Assembly (NCBI GenBank): GCA_002706985.1 | Contig: PAKP01000042.1 | Coordinates: 1-63,699 of the forward strand | DNA from: Sneathiella sp. | Lineage (GTDB): Bacteria > Pseudomonadota > Alphaproteobacteria > Sneathiellales > Sneathiellaceae | Direction of reading: 5' to 3' | DNA: 63,699 nt | Shown: piece by piece, positions 48,271 through 58,646 of the stretch | Numbering within the stretch: position 1 is the stretch's first letter | How the letters are laid out: each line of letters begins with the position of its first letter | Made by a program: the position numbers and the translations under genes | Notes under the pieces: generated by a model | Told to the model about the DNA's origin: nothing | What the model saw: only the letters and a program-made list of their open reading frames with translations | Databases searched by the model: none

Positions 48271-50451
48271 ATGAGCAGTACAATTAAACATCGCCGTGTT
48301 CGCGTTCTTCTCCCTCTCTCAATCGGAGACGTCTATGATTATCGGGCGCCTGCCTCCCTTGACGTTGAAATCGGGGACTTTGTGATCGTCCCGCTGGGCC
48401 ATCGGGAAGTAACGGGGGTTGTCTGGGAAGAGGCGACAGATTCAGCCCTTGCTGAAGATCGAATGAAGGACATTCAGGCGGTTCTGCCGGTCGAGAGACT
48501 GCCTGAGGTAAGTCGGGAATTTATTGACTGGGTTGCGCAGTATACCATGCAACGCAGGGGTCGAATTCTGAGGATGGCAATGAGTGTCCCGGAAGCCCTT
48601 TATCCCAAGGCGCCGCGAACCGGATATCGGTTCACGGGTGAAATGCCGGACAAAATAACTGCAGCCCGCAAGCGCGTTCTGGATATAGCGATGGAGGGCG
48701 GAACACAGACGGCGAGTGACCTTGCGGCGATCGCCGGTGTCAGCACATCGGTTGTCAAAGGGCTTGCAGAAAAAGGCGCGCTGGAAGCAGTTGATCTGCC
48801 GTCAGAGGCTCCCATTCCTTCGGCAGATTGGCAACATGCCGCGTTTGAGCTTTCTCCTGCTCAGGCAGAGGCTGCGGACATCCTCATATCGGATGTAGAG
48901 CAAAATGCATTCGCAGTGTCATTACTTGATGGCGTTACCGGCTCCGGCAAGACGGAGGTCTATTTCGAGGCAATTGCCGCCTGCCTCAAGGCCGGTCGCC
49001 AGGCGCTCGTCCTGCTTCCCGAGATTGCCCTGACAGCACAATGGCTAGCGCGGTTCGAGGAACGGTTCGGCGCCCGACCGGTGGAATGGCATTCTGACCT
49101 CGGTCAATCGGAGCGGCGCCGAAACTGGCGCGCTGTCATAGAAGGCCGTGCTGATATCGTCGTCGGCGCCCGTTCTGCCCTTTTCCTGCCTTTCAAGAAT
49201 ATTGGTCTGATCGTTGTGGATGAAGAGCATGAAGCCTCTTTCAAGCAGGATGAAGGGGTGCCTTACAACGCGCGTGACATGGCGGTCGTACGCGGAAAGA
49301 TCGGAGGCTTTCCAGTTGTCCTCGCGTCTGCCACGCCGTCGTTGGAAAGCCTGATGAATGCTCAAACGGGAAAATACAAGCATCTGAAACTTGCATCACG
49401 CTATGGCGGTGCGGCCTTGCCGGATGTGAAGGTTGTCGACTTGAAACAGCATCCCCCCGGATCGCAGCGCTGGATATCGGAGCCGCTCAGGCTCGCGGTG
49501 GAGGAGACGCTTGCTCAGGGGCAGCAGGTAATGCTTTTCCTCAATAGGCGCGGTTATGCGCCCCTTACGCTCTGCGATACCTGTGGTCACCGGCTGCAAT
49601 GTCCGAACTGTAGTGCATGGCTCGTAGAGCACCGGCTGAAGAACCGTCTGCAATGTCACCATTGCGGTTACACCACGAATTTGCCGACAAGTTGCAGCGA
49701 ATGCGGCGTCGAAGACAGCTTTAAGGCCTGCGGGCCGGGCGTTGAGCGGCTATCGGAAGAAGCAGAAATATTATTTCCGGGACGCAAGGTCGCAATGATG
49801 ACGAGTGATACGGTTTCAAGTCCTCGCGCGGCGGCAGAGTTTGTCGGCGCGATGGAGCGGGGTGAGATCGAAATACTGATCGGCACCCAGATGGTCGCCA
49901 AAGGGTATCATTTCCCGAATCTGACACTGGTTGGAATAATTGATGCTGACCTCGGGCTCGCGGGTGGGGATCTTCGGGCCGCGGAAAGGACCTATCAGTT
50001 GCTCTCGCAGGTGACCGGTCGGGCCGGGCGCGAATCTCTCCCGGGGAGAGTCCTGCTGCAATCCTATCTGCCGGAGCATCCGGTGATAGAGGCTATCGTC
50101 CATCAGAAGAGTTCCGACTTCTTCGCATTGGAGGCAGCAGGGCGAGAGAGTGCAGGAATGCCGCCCTACGGCAGATTGGCCGCGTTGATTCTCTCGAGCG
50201 TTCAAGCCGAATCAGTGGCCGGTTTTGCACACGAACTGGCGCGCCGGGCGCCAATGGGCGAGAAAATTACAGTCCTTGGTCCGGCTCCGGCGCCGCTTTC
50301 CATGATACGGGGCCGCCATCGTTATCGCTTTTTGGTGAAATGCACAAAGGACATCAATATCCAGTCTGTTATCGGAAAATGGCTTAAGGGACGCAAGGTG
50401 CCGAACAATATCAGGCTGCAGATAGATATCGACCCGTATAATTTTATGTAG
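48271..50451 (+). CDS. priA: primosomal replication helicase PriA
   Basis: PriA restarts stalled forks by reloading DnaB. The 726-residue protein has an N-terminal 3'-end-binding domain, a winged-helix-like segment, Walker A in DGVTGSGKTEVYFEA, the DEEH box in VVDEEHEASFKQ, and paired zinc sites (CDTCGHRLQCPNC, then CHHCGYTTNLPTSCSEC), then ADLGLAGGDLRAAERTYQ and RAGRE. It lies upstream of the atp operon. Confidence 0.95.
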   Translation: MSSTIKHRRVRVLLPLSIGDVYDYRAPASLDVEIGDFVIVPLGHREVTGVVWEEATDSALAEDRMKDIQAVLPVERLPEVSREFIDWVAQYTMQRRGRILRMAMSVPEALYPKAPRTGYRFTGEMPDKITAARKRVLDIAMEGGTQTASDLAAIAGVSTSVVKGLAEKGALEAVDLPSEAPIPSADWQHAAFELSPAQAEAADILISDVEQNAFAVSLLDGVTGSGKTEVYFEAIAACLKAGRQALVLLPEIALTAQWLARFEERFGARPVEWHSDLGQSERRRNWRAVIEGRADIVVGARSALFLPFKNIGLIVVDEEHEASFKQDEGVPYNARDMAVVRGKIGGFPVVLASATPSLESLMNAQTGKYKHLKLASRYGGAALPDVKVVDLKQHPPGSQRWISEPLRLAVEETLAQGQQVMLFLNRRGYAPLTLCDTCGHRLQCPNCSAWLVEHRLKNRLQCHHCGYTTNLPTSCSECGVEDSFKACGPGVERLSEEAEILFPGRKVAMMTSDTVSSPRAAAEFVGAMERGEIEILIGTQMVAKGYHFPNLTLVGIIDADLGLAGGDLRAAERTYQLLSQVTGRAGRESLPGRVLLQSYLPEHPVIEAIVHQKSSDFFALEAAGRESAGMPPYGRLAALILSSVQAESVAGFAHELARRAPMGEKITVLGPAPAPLSMIRGRHRYRFLVKCTKDINIQSVIGKWLKGRKVPNNIRLQIDIDPYNFM

Positions 50452-50519
50452 AAATGTCTTTTTTGCGGTCTTAAAGACGCAAATAGGGAAATTTGGTGAA
50501 TAAACTGGCGTGCAGCATA

Positions 50520-50548
50520 TTGCCACCCGGAATTCACTGTGCTAATAA
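50520..50548 (+). promoter_or_regulatory. putative atp operon promoter
   Basis: TTGCCA (50520-50525, 5 of 6) lies 17 bp before TAATAA (50543-50548, 3 of 6). It would start a leader of about 100 nt before atpH. Confidence 0.4.
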
Positions 50549-50611
50549 CCCGATGCCTCAACGATGGGAGCCTGAAAAAGGTCGCCATGCAGAGGGGGAA
50601 TCATTTTAGTC

Positions 50612-50636
50612 TGACGCGTTTCGCGTCATTATTTTC
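50612..50636 (+). terminator. attenuator-like hairpin in the atp leader
   Basis: TGACGCG (50612-50618) pairs with CGCGTCA (50622-50628) around a TTT loop, followed by TTATTTTC. The hairpin ends about 19 nt before the atpH start, so either it ends read-through from priA with a promoter further down, or it attenuates atp transcription. Confidence 0.5.
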
Positions 50637-50654
50637 AGGCCTGGGGATCGTTTC

Positions 50655-51215
50655 TTGTCAGCTGAGAACATAACAGTTTCCGGTATCGCGGGTCGTTATG
50701 CGACGGCCCTGTTTGATTTGGCGGTATCTGCCAAACAACTGGATGACGTCGCCGATGACTTGGCGACAATCAAATCGATGATGGATGAGAATGCAGATCT
50801 TGCCCGTCTGGTCAAAAGCCCGGTCATCAGCCGCGATGATCAAGCCCGGGCAATGGGCGCCGTTCTTGAAAAACTGGGAGTGAGCGACCTGGTTCGCCGG
50901 TTCATTGGAACGGTTGCCAAAAATCGTCGGCTGTTTGCGCTATCCGACATGATTGCAGCCTATGGCCAGTTGCTCGCCGCGGAGCGAGGCGAAGTGGTGG
51001 CGCGTGTCACCTCTGCGAAGAAACTCACGAAAAGTCAGCTTGACGCTGTGTCAGCGGCTCTCAAATCTGCCATCGGCAGTGATGTCAGTCTCGAATCAGA
51101 TGTTGATGAGAGCCTGATCGGGGGCCTGGTAATCAAAGTTGGTTCACGTATGGTCGATAGCTCGATCCGAACCAAGCTTCAGAATCTTAAGTTTGCGATG
51201 AAAGGGGTTGGGTGA
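50655..51215 (+). CDS. atpH: ATP synthase F1 delta subunit
   Basis: Delta links F1 to the peripheral stalk of F0. The 186-residue protein has [18 protein letters not shown] at the start, [16 protein letters not shown] and the C-terminal [20 protein letters not shown]. It starts at a TTG (50655) with GGGGAT upstream; no nearby ATG gives the conserved N-terminus. Its TGA stop overlaps the preferred atpA ATG. Confidence 0.94.
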   Translation: MSAENITVSGIAGRYATALFDLAVSAKQLDDVADDLATIKSMMDENADLARLVKSPVISRDDQARAMGAVLEKLGVSDLVRRFIGTVAKNRRLFALSDMIAAYGQLLAAERGEVVARVTSAKKLTKSQLDAVSAALKSAIGSDVSLESDVDESLIGGLVIKVGSRMVDSSIRTKLQNLKFAMKGVG

Positions 51216-52744
51216 TGGACATCCGCGCCGCAGAAATTTCCGAAATTCTTAAACAACAGATTGCGGGTTTTGATACGCAAGCTGAAATCTCAGAAGTTGG
51301 CCAGGTGCTTTCCGTCGGTGACGGTGTGGCGCGTGTCTATGGTCTGGATAATATTCAGGCCGGTGAAATGGTCGAATTTCCGGGCGGTATTAAGGGGCTG
51401 GCCCTGAACCTTGAAACCGACAATGTCGGTGTCGTGATCTTCGGTTCTGACCGTGACATTCGTGAGGGCGATACGGTCAAAAGGACAGGCGCAATTGTCG
51501 AAACAGGTGTTGGCAAGGGCCTGCTTGGCCGCGTTGTTGACGGCCTTGGTAACCCCATCGATGGCAAGGGTCCGATCGATGCAACGGAAACCCGCCGTGT
51601 GGACGTGAAGGCACCGGGCATTATGCCACGTAAATCGGTGCATGAACCGATGATGACTGGCCTTAAGGCCATTGACAGCCTTGTGCCGGTTGGGCGTGGT
51701 CAGCGTGAGCTGATCATTGGGGATCGTCAGACTGGTAAGACGGCTGTTGCAGTCGACGCGATCCTCAACCAGAAGTCTGTCAATGCGACGGATGATGAAA
51801 GCAAGAAGCTTTACTGTGTTTATGTGGTTATTGGTCAGAAGCGCTCAACTGTTGCTCAAGTGGTGAAGACACTGGAAGAAAACGGCGCTCTGGAATATTC
51901 CATCGTGGTTGCGGCGACTGCTTCGGACCCGGCGCCGCTTCAGTATCTTGCCCCGTTTACTGGGTGCGCAATGGCGGAATATTTCCGCGACAACGGCATG
52001 CACTCCCTAATCATCTATGATGATCTGTCCAAGCAGGCTGTTGCTTATCGCCAGATGTCCTTGCTGCTGCGCCGTCCGCCAGGACGTGAAGCCTATCCGG
52101 GTGACGTTTTCTATCTCCATTCCCGTTTGTTGGAACGTTCGGCCAAGCTGAATGAAGAGAATGGCTCGGGTTCCATGACCGCATTACCGGTTATTGAAAC
52201 ACAGGCCGGTGACGTGTCGGCCTACATCCCGACAAACGTTATCTCGATTACAGATGGTCAGATTTTCCTTGAAACGGAACTCTTCTATCAGGGTATTCGC
52301 CCGGCCATTAACGTGGGTCTGTCGGTGTCTCGTGTGGGCTCTTCCGCGCAGACGAAAGCGATGAAACAGGTTGCCGGTTCCATTAAACTGGAGCTTGCGC
52401 AGTATCGTGAAATGGCGGCCTTTGCTCAGTTCGGGTCTGACCTTGATGCAGCAACGCAGCGGTTGCTGGCTCGCGGTGCGCGCCTCACGGAACTGCTGAA
52501 GCAACCGCAGTACAGCCCGCTTACCATGGAAGAACAGGTTGTTGTGATCTTCGCCGGTGTGCGTGGTTTCCTCGACCGGATTGAGGTTGGCCAGATCGGT
52601 GACTTTGAAAAGCAGCTTCTGTCGGAAATGCATGCGAAGCATCAGGACCTTCTTGATACAATCCTGAAGGAAGGTGCTCTTTCCAGCGAGAGCGAAGCGA
52701 AGCTGACTGATATTCTTGACGGCTTCTCGAAGACGTTTGCATAA
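51215..52744 (+). CDS. atpA: ATP synthase F1 alpha subunit
   Basis: Alpha forms the non-catalytic nucleotide sites of F1. The 509-residue protein has [17 protein letters not shown] (Walker A), [17 protein letters not shown] and the alpha-signature region [14 protein letters not shown] use ATG 51215, overlapping the atpH stop; the GTG one codon earlier is an alternative. Confidence 0.97.
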   Translation: MDIRAAEISEILKQQIAGFDTQAEISEVGQVLSVGDGVARVYGLDNIQAGEMVEFPGGIKGLALNLETDNVGVVIFGSDRDIREGDTVKRTGAIVETGVGKGLLGRVVDGLGNPIDGKGPIDATETRRVDVKAPGIMPRKSVHEPMMTGLKAIDSLVPVGRGQRELIIGDRQTGKTAVAVDAILNQKSVNATDDESKKLYCVYVVIGQKRSTVAQVVKTLEENGALEYSIVVAATASDPAPLQYLAPFTGCAMAEYFRDNGMHSLIIYDDLSKQAVAYRQMSLLLRRPPGREAYPGDVFYLHSRLLERSAKLNEENGSGSMTALPVIETQAGDVSAYIPTNVISITDGQIFLETELFYQGIRPAINVGLSVSRVGSSAQTKAMKQVAGSIKLELAQYREMAAFAQFGSDLDAATQRLLARGARLTELLKQPQYSPLTMEEQVVVIFAGVRGFLDRIEVGQIGDFEKQLLSEMHAKHQDLLDTILKEGALSSESEAKLTDILDGFSKTFA

Positions 52745-52775
52745 AAATTGAGCTTAAGAAAGGGATAGCCGTAAC

Positions 52776-53654
52776 ATGGCGAACCTTAAGGAACTCAAAA
52801 ACCGGATCAGCAGCGTAAAATCAACGCAGAAGATCACCAAGGCCATGAAGATGGTGGCAGCGGCAAAACTCCGTCATGCGGAAGAGGCCGCGAATGCTGC
52901 CCGGCCTTATGCCGAGCGTATGGACAGCATGATGGCCTCGCTTGCCAGCGGCATGGTTGGACGTGACGACGCGCCGAAGCTTCTGGCAGGTACCGGTTCT
53001 GACCAAAGGCATCTGATCATCGCGGCAACTGGTGAGCGTGGCCTTTGCGGCGGGTTCAATAACTCGATCGCCAAAGCTGTTTCACTGCGGGTAGATAAAC
53101 TTCTTGCGGCTGGTAAGGATGTGAAAATCCTCTGCGTCGGCAAGAAGGGGCGGGATGCGCTTAAACGCAAGTACGGGCATCTGATCATCGATCTGGTGGA
53201 TCTCTCCGGCTCCAAGCGAATTGGCTTCAGCGATGCTTTGCCGATTGCCCAACGTGTTTTGGCGATGTTTGATGCTGACGAGTTTGATGTCTGCACCATA
53301 TTTTACGCAAAGTTTGTGTCCGTCATGACGCAGGAGGTCCAGGGCCAGCAGATCATTCCTGCCTCAGTTCCCGAAGGCGCGGAGACGGATTCAGGTGATG
53401 TTGTTTACGAGTATGAGCCGGACGAAGAGGAAATTCTTGCAGAATTGCTTCCTCGAAATCTGTCGGTTCAGATTTTCCGGGCGCTTCTCGAAAACTCAGC
53501 CTCTGAACAAGGCGCCCGTATGTCGGCCATGGAAAACGCGACCCGTAACGCAGGGGAAATGATTGATAAATTGACCTTGCAATATAACCGTGAACGTCAG
53601 GCAGCGATTACGAGTGAACTAATTGAAATTATCTCCGGTGCAGAAGCTCTCTAG
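52776..53654 (+). CDS. atpG: ATP synthase F1 gamma subunit
   Basis: Gamma is the rotor shaft of F1. The 292-residue protein begins with [20 protein letters not shown] and has [14 protein letters not shown] and the C-terminal [20 protein letters not shown]. Position between atpA and atpD is canonical. Confidence 0.97.
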   Translation: MANLKELKNRISSVKSTQKITKAMKMVAAAKLRHAEEAANAARPYAERMDSMMASLASGMVGRDDAPKLLAGTGSDQRHLIIAATGERGLCGGFNNSIAKAVSLRVDKLLAAGKDVKILCVGKKGRDALKRKYGHLIIDLVDLSGSKRIGFSDALPIAQRVLAMFDADEFDVCTIFYAKFVSVMTQEVQGQQIIPASVPEGAETDSGDVVYEYEPDEEEILAELLPRNLSVQIFRALLENSASEQGARMSAMENATRNAGEMIDKLTLQYNRERQAAITSELIEIISGAEAL

Positions 53655-53680
53655 CTTTTCCATCGATTGTTAAGAACTGA

Positions 53681-55126
<1,446 letters not shown>

Positions 55127-55152
55127 TTATTGCCGTCTGAAGGAGTATTGAG

Positions 55153-55554
55153 ATGGCCGATATGATCACTATGGACTTGGTGTCGCCCGAAAAATTGCTG
55201 CTTTCGGATGAGTTTGAAATGGTCGTACTGCCGGGCGCCGAAGGAGATTTCGGCGTTCTGGCTGGTCATTCCCCTATCACCTCTTCTTTACGCCCGGGTG
55301 TTATCAGTATTTATGAAGGGGATAAGGAAAAGGACCGGATTTTCGTAAATGGCGGGTTTGCCGAGGTTTCCAAAGACAAGCTGACAGTTCTGGCGGAAGA
55401 AGCGATTTATGTTGCGGACCTTGATCGCGCTAATTTGGAGCAGCGCATTCAGAATGCGCGTGAAGATGAAGAGGACGCAAAGGACGACGAGACTCGTCGG
55501 CGTGCTGCGGAAAACCGTGATCACCTCCAGCAATTGCTTGATGCAATGGTGTGA
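55153..55554 (+). CDS. atpC: ATP synthase F1 epsilon subunit
   Basis: Epsilon is the regulatory small subunit. The 133-residue protein has VSPEKLLLSDEFEMVVLPG, EGDFGVLAGHSPITSSLRPG and a two-helix C-terminal part. It closes atpHAGDC; the F0 genes and atpI are not in this window, in line with the split ATP synthase operons of alphaproteobacteria. Confidence 0.96.
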   Translation: MADMITMDLVSPEKLLLSDEFEMVVLPGAEGDFGVLAGHSPITSSLRPGVISIYEGDKEKDRIFVNGGFAEVSKDKLTVLAEEAIYVADLDRANLEQRIQNAREDEEDAKDDETRRRAAENRDHLQQLLDAMV

Positions 55555-55580
55555 GTACGTTCACTCTGCACAGATTAAGA

Positions 55581-55602
55581 AGGGGCCTCAGGCCCCTTTT
55601 TT
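55581..55602 (+). terminator. Rho-independent terminator after atpC
   Basis: AGGGGCC (55581-55587) pairs with GGCCCCT (55591-55597) around a TCA loop, followed by a T run to 55602. Confidence 0.88.
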
Positions 55603-55679
55603 AATGCAAGAGTTGCTGACTTTGTGATTTAAGGTGCCTAATATTCTCCGAATGTTCGGAATGTGCAGTATCTTGAGGA

Positions 55680-57026
55680 ATGTCAGTGCCAGATCAGAAA
55701 AAATATGAAAGGGCCATCGTAACTGGAAGTGGGTTTGCCGGCCTTCTTGCGGCCCGTGTCTTATCTGACTATTTCCGACAGGTGGTGATTGTTGAGAAAG
55801 ACGATGAACCAAATGCTCCCCTACCGCGTAAAGGCGCTCCACAAGGGCATCACATTCATGTCTTGCTGAACGCTGGCGAACAAGTGCTGGAAAGGCTGTT
55901 TCCTGGCATAAAATCGGAGATGCTGGAAGCGGGATCCCAGACGGCCGTGCTCGGGAGTGATGTGAGATGGCGCGTTGCCGGGAAGTGGATGCCGCCGTTT
56001 GATGGCGGCATGACAACCTTTTTTCAAACCCGGCCCATGCTTGAGCTTGTTTTACGCCGCCGTGTTTCGAATGTGAAAAACATATCGTTCAAATATGGGA
56101 CAAAAAGCACAGAATATCGCCTTTCCGAAAATGACAGCAAAATAACATCTGTGACACTAGTAGATGTAAAGACAGGGGCAGAGAGCGAGGAAGAGGCCGA
56201 TCTCTTCGTCGAAACCTCAGGCGCGTCAACCGACATCATCCAACAGCTGTCTGCGATGGGTTATCCTATCCCGAGAGAAAGTATTGTAGAGCCGGATTTC
56301 GCCTACTCAAGTTGCCTCATGGAAGTGCCGGAGAACTGGAAATGGCGTTATAGATGTGTGCTTATCTATCCGAAGGCACCGGAAGAGACACGCGCAGGTG
56401 CCTTTGTCCCAGTTGAGGGGCGAAAATGGATGGTAACGGCAGCCGGATATTGCGGTGACTACCCCCCCACGACGCCCGAGGAATTCCTCGAATTCTTAAA
56501 ATCCCTGCCGGAGGCGGATGTCCATGAGACTGTAAAGTCCGCAAAGATTGTTGGCGAAATACGCTCGTTCAAGTTTAAAAAAGCAATACGGCGGCATTTC
56601 GAGGAGCTTAAGAGCTTTCCAAAAGGGTTGGTTGTTCTTGGTGATGCCGTTTGTCGGGCAAATCCGTTTTTTGGCCAAGGCATCACTGCCGCGGCGCTGG
56701 AGGCACTTGCATTACAGAAAAACCTCGAGAATATCAGTAAATCCGGGGATAGTATCCCGGAGGCAATCGCTAGGCCTTTCTTTAAAGACGTTGCTCAGAT
56801 ACTCGACGTATCATGGGAAATGGCCGTCGGTGAGGATTTCAAATACCCGACCACCAAAGGGAAGCGTCCTGCCACATTTGCGCTTACAAGATGGTTCAAG
56901 GACAAGGTAATGGCGTCAAATGACCCCGAGGTTGCCAAACAGTTCTATCGTGTCATGCATTTTGCCGAACCCCCGACTAAACTGCTCACCCCCAAAATGC
57001 TTTATCGGACATTTCTGAAACGATAA
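55680..57026 (+). CDS. FAD-dependent monooxygenase-like oxidoreductase
   Basis: This 448-residue protein has the FAD-binding GSGFAGLLAARVL loop (from residue 16), an acidic VVIVEKDD strand end, a catalytic-region arginine in FQTRPMLELVLRRR, and the second FAD motif LGDAVCRANPFFGQGI. It resembles flavin hydroxylases or epoxidases of the LasC or geranylgeranyl-reductase-like superfamily, but no close family or substrate is recognisable. PRKGAPQGHHIHVLL near residues 50-62 is typical of the family with a histidine-rich loop. It stands alone between the atp terminator and the histidine kinase. Confidence 0.8.
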   Translation: MSVPDQKKYERAIVTGSGFAGLLAARVLSDYFRQVVIVEKDDEPNAPLPRKGAPQGHHIHVLLNAGEQVLERLFPGIKSEMLEAGSQTAVLGSDVRWRVAGKWMPPFDGGMTTFFQTRPMLELVLRRRVSNVKNISFKYGTKSTEYRLSENDSKITSVTLVDVKTGAESEEEADLFVETSGASTDIIQQLSAMGYPIPRESIVEPDFAYSSCLMEVPENWKWRYRCVLIYPKAPEETRAGAFVPVEGRKWMVTAAGYCGDYPPTTPEEFLEFLKSLPEADVHETVKSAKIVGEIRSFKFKKAIRRHFEELKSFPKGLVVLGDAVCRANPFFGQGITAAALEALALQKNLENISKSGDSIPEAIARPFFKDVAQILDVSWEMAVGEDFKYPTTKGKRPATFALTRWFKDKVMASNDPEVAKQFYRVMHFAEPPTKLLTPKMLYRTFLKR

Positions 57027-57082
57027 TCCGAATTGCATAAGCTGTATTTAAGTTCCGTAAAATATGGGCAAAATGCCTCGAA

Positions 57083-57098
57083 TTAAGGCGTCATTAAC
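57083..57098 (+). promoter_or_regulatory. CtrA-type box upstream of the histidine kinase
   Basis: TTAA (57083-57086), GGCGTCA, TTAAC (57094-57098) is a perfect TTAA-N7-TTAAC, the full binding site of the alphaproteobacterial master regulator CtrA. Its centre is about 78 nt upstream of the kinase ATG. A random match to an eight-base pattern is possible in A/T-rich DNA, so confidence is moderate. Confidence 0.6.
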
Positions 57099-57167
57099 CT
57101 TTACATTCTATTTTCATTGTTATGTGAAATACGTTATTTGCCTATTTGGATAGCTTAGCAGGTATAA

Positions 57168-58613
57168 ATGTGGAATCTTGAACGTGTCGCCAGACATTTC
57201 GGCGATGGCAAGTTCAAAATTGATATGTTTTCTCTCCACTTCAAAGAAAAGGATGTGGAGAAGCTTCATAATGCTCTTGAGCTGAAAAAAGCACTGCCTG
57301 TAATCCGATTGTCGCTTACGGGCGCGGTCCTCATATACGCAATCTTTGCAATTCTGGATATCTATGCCATCCCGGAAATCCTGTATGAAGCATGGACAAT
57401 CCGATTTTTGATAATCTGCCCGTTCTTTATTCTTGCTGCCCTGTCGACTTTCTGGCTGAAGACCCAACCATTTGCGCAACCGATCTCCGCGGTATGCGTG
57501 CTGGCGAGCGGTTCCGGTGTTATTGCTATGATTGCCCTCGCCGACCCGCTTGGCGGGTCGATCTATTTTGCAGGGCTGGTGCCGGTCTTTATCTATACCT
57601 GCTGTGTTCCGCCGGTGCGCTTTCTCTATGCAACCGCGGTCACCATATTCCTGCTGTTTCTTTACTTCATCGTCACGACTGTCATAAATCCGTTACCTTT
57701 TCTGGACTTGCTGGAGAATGCATTCTTTCTTGTTTGCGCCGCGGCCATGAGCATTTTTGCAAGTTATATCCAGGAGCTTGCCCGTCGAAAAGACTTTATC
57801 AATATGATGATGCTTGACGAGGAGCGCGTGAAGAGTGATGAGCTTGCCGAGAAAGCGCAGGCGGCCAACCATTCCAAGTCTGAATTCCTGGCCATTATGT
57901 CGCATGAACTGCGGACGCCGCTAAATGCAATCATCGGCTTTTCGGAAATATTGGAAAAAGAGATGTTTGGCCCGCTGGGGCAGGAGCGATACAAGGAATA
58001 TTCAAAGGACATCAATGTCAGCGGCCAGCATTTGCTCAGCATTATCAATGATATTCTTGACCTCTCGAAAGCAGAAGCCGGTAAGCTGGTTTTGCAGGAT
58101 GAGGAGGTATCGATCGTTGATACCGTAAACTCGACGTTACGGATCATTCGGGATCATGCTGCGGAGCGGGGCGTTCGTCTTGCCTTTGATGTTCCTGTGC
58201 ATGACTATCATATGATTGGCGATCCTCGGCTGCTCGCGCAGGTATTTCTGAACCTTTTCTCCAACGCGGTTAAATTTACCCATAAGGGTGGATCCGTGGC
58301 GATCAGCTTTGAAGAGGTTCGAAACGGCGCTCTTCGTGTCCGGATTAAGGATACGGGGATTGGCATCGACCCGGCGGATATTGAAAAGGTGTTTGCTCCG
58401 TTCGTTCAGATCGAAAGTTCCATGGCTCGAAATTATGAGGGGACGGGACTTGGACTACCGCTCACGAAAAATATTATGGAACTGCATAATGGCTCCATCA
58501 AACTAGAAAGCCATCTGGGTGAGGGAACGGTTGCGATTGTAGAGTTTCCAAAAGAGCGTATGGTCAACCATAGCTCTGATGACACCCTGCATCACCGTCA
58601 GGCCCGCGGCTAG
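57168..58613 (+). CDS. membrane sensor histidine kinase
   Basis: The 481-residue protein has a short N-terminal cytoplasmic segment, six TM helices (about residues 45-67, 77-97, 103-124, 131-147, 153-173 and 181-201), a coiled coil, a HisKA domain with the phosphoacceptor in MSHELRTPLNAIIGFSEIL (H246), and a HATPase domain with NLFSNAVKFTHKGG, DTGIGIDP and GTGLGLPLTKNIMELH. No PAS, HAMP or receiver domain is seen. The kinase core resembles the PleC/DivJ class. The signal and partner regulator are unknown. It converges on the PilZ-methyltransferase gene with a 33-nt gap. Confidence 0.9.
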   Translation: MWNLERVARHFGDGKFKIDMFSLHFKEKDVEKLHNALELKKALPVIRLSLTGAVLIYAIFAILDIYAIPEILYEAWTIRFLIICPFFILAALSTFWLKTQPFAQPISAVCVLASGSGVIAMIALADPLGGSIYFAGLVPVFIYTCCVPPVRFLYATAVTIFLLFLYFIVTTVINPLPFLDLLENAFFLVCAAAMSIFASYIQELARRKDFINMMMLDEERVKSDELAEKAQAANHSKSEFLAIMSHELRTPLNAIIGFSEILEKEMFGPLGQERYKEYSKDINVSGQHLLSIINDILDLSKAEAGKLVLQDEEVSIVDTVNSTLRIIRDHAAERGVRLAFDVPVHDYHMIGDPRLLAQVFLNLFSNAVKFTHKGGSVAISFEEVRNGALRVRIKDTGIGIDPADIEKVFAPFVQIESSMARNYEGTGLGLPLTKNIMELHNGSIKLESHLGEGTVAIVEFPKERMVNHSSDDTLHHRQARG

Positions 58614-58646
58614 CCCCCAAGGAAAATAGGAACTGCTACGGCAAAA

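Larger units (their letters stand above)
50452..50654 (+). other. priA-atpH intergenic / atp leader
   Basis: This 203-nt gap holds the putative atp promoter and an attenuator-like hairpin, described separately. Near 50464-50484 an imperfect GTCT/AGAC palindrome flanked by GCG is present, perhaps a priA terminator remnant, but its T-run is on the wrong side for the plus strand. Confidence 0.4.

Noticed and set aside
57168..58613. Assigning the histidine kinase as PhcS/LqsS-type quorum sensor
   Set aside because: Its H-box SHELRTPLNAIIGFSE is the common HisKA type seen in PleC/DivJ-like kinases, not the LqsS/PhcS type, so no quorum-sensing name is given.
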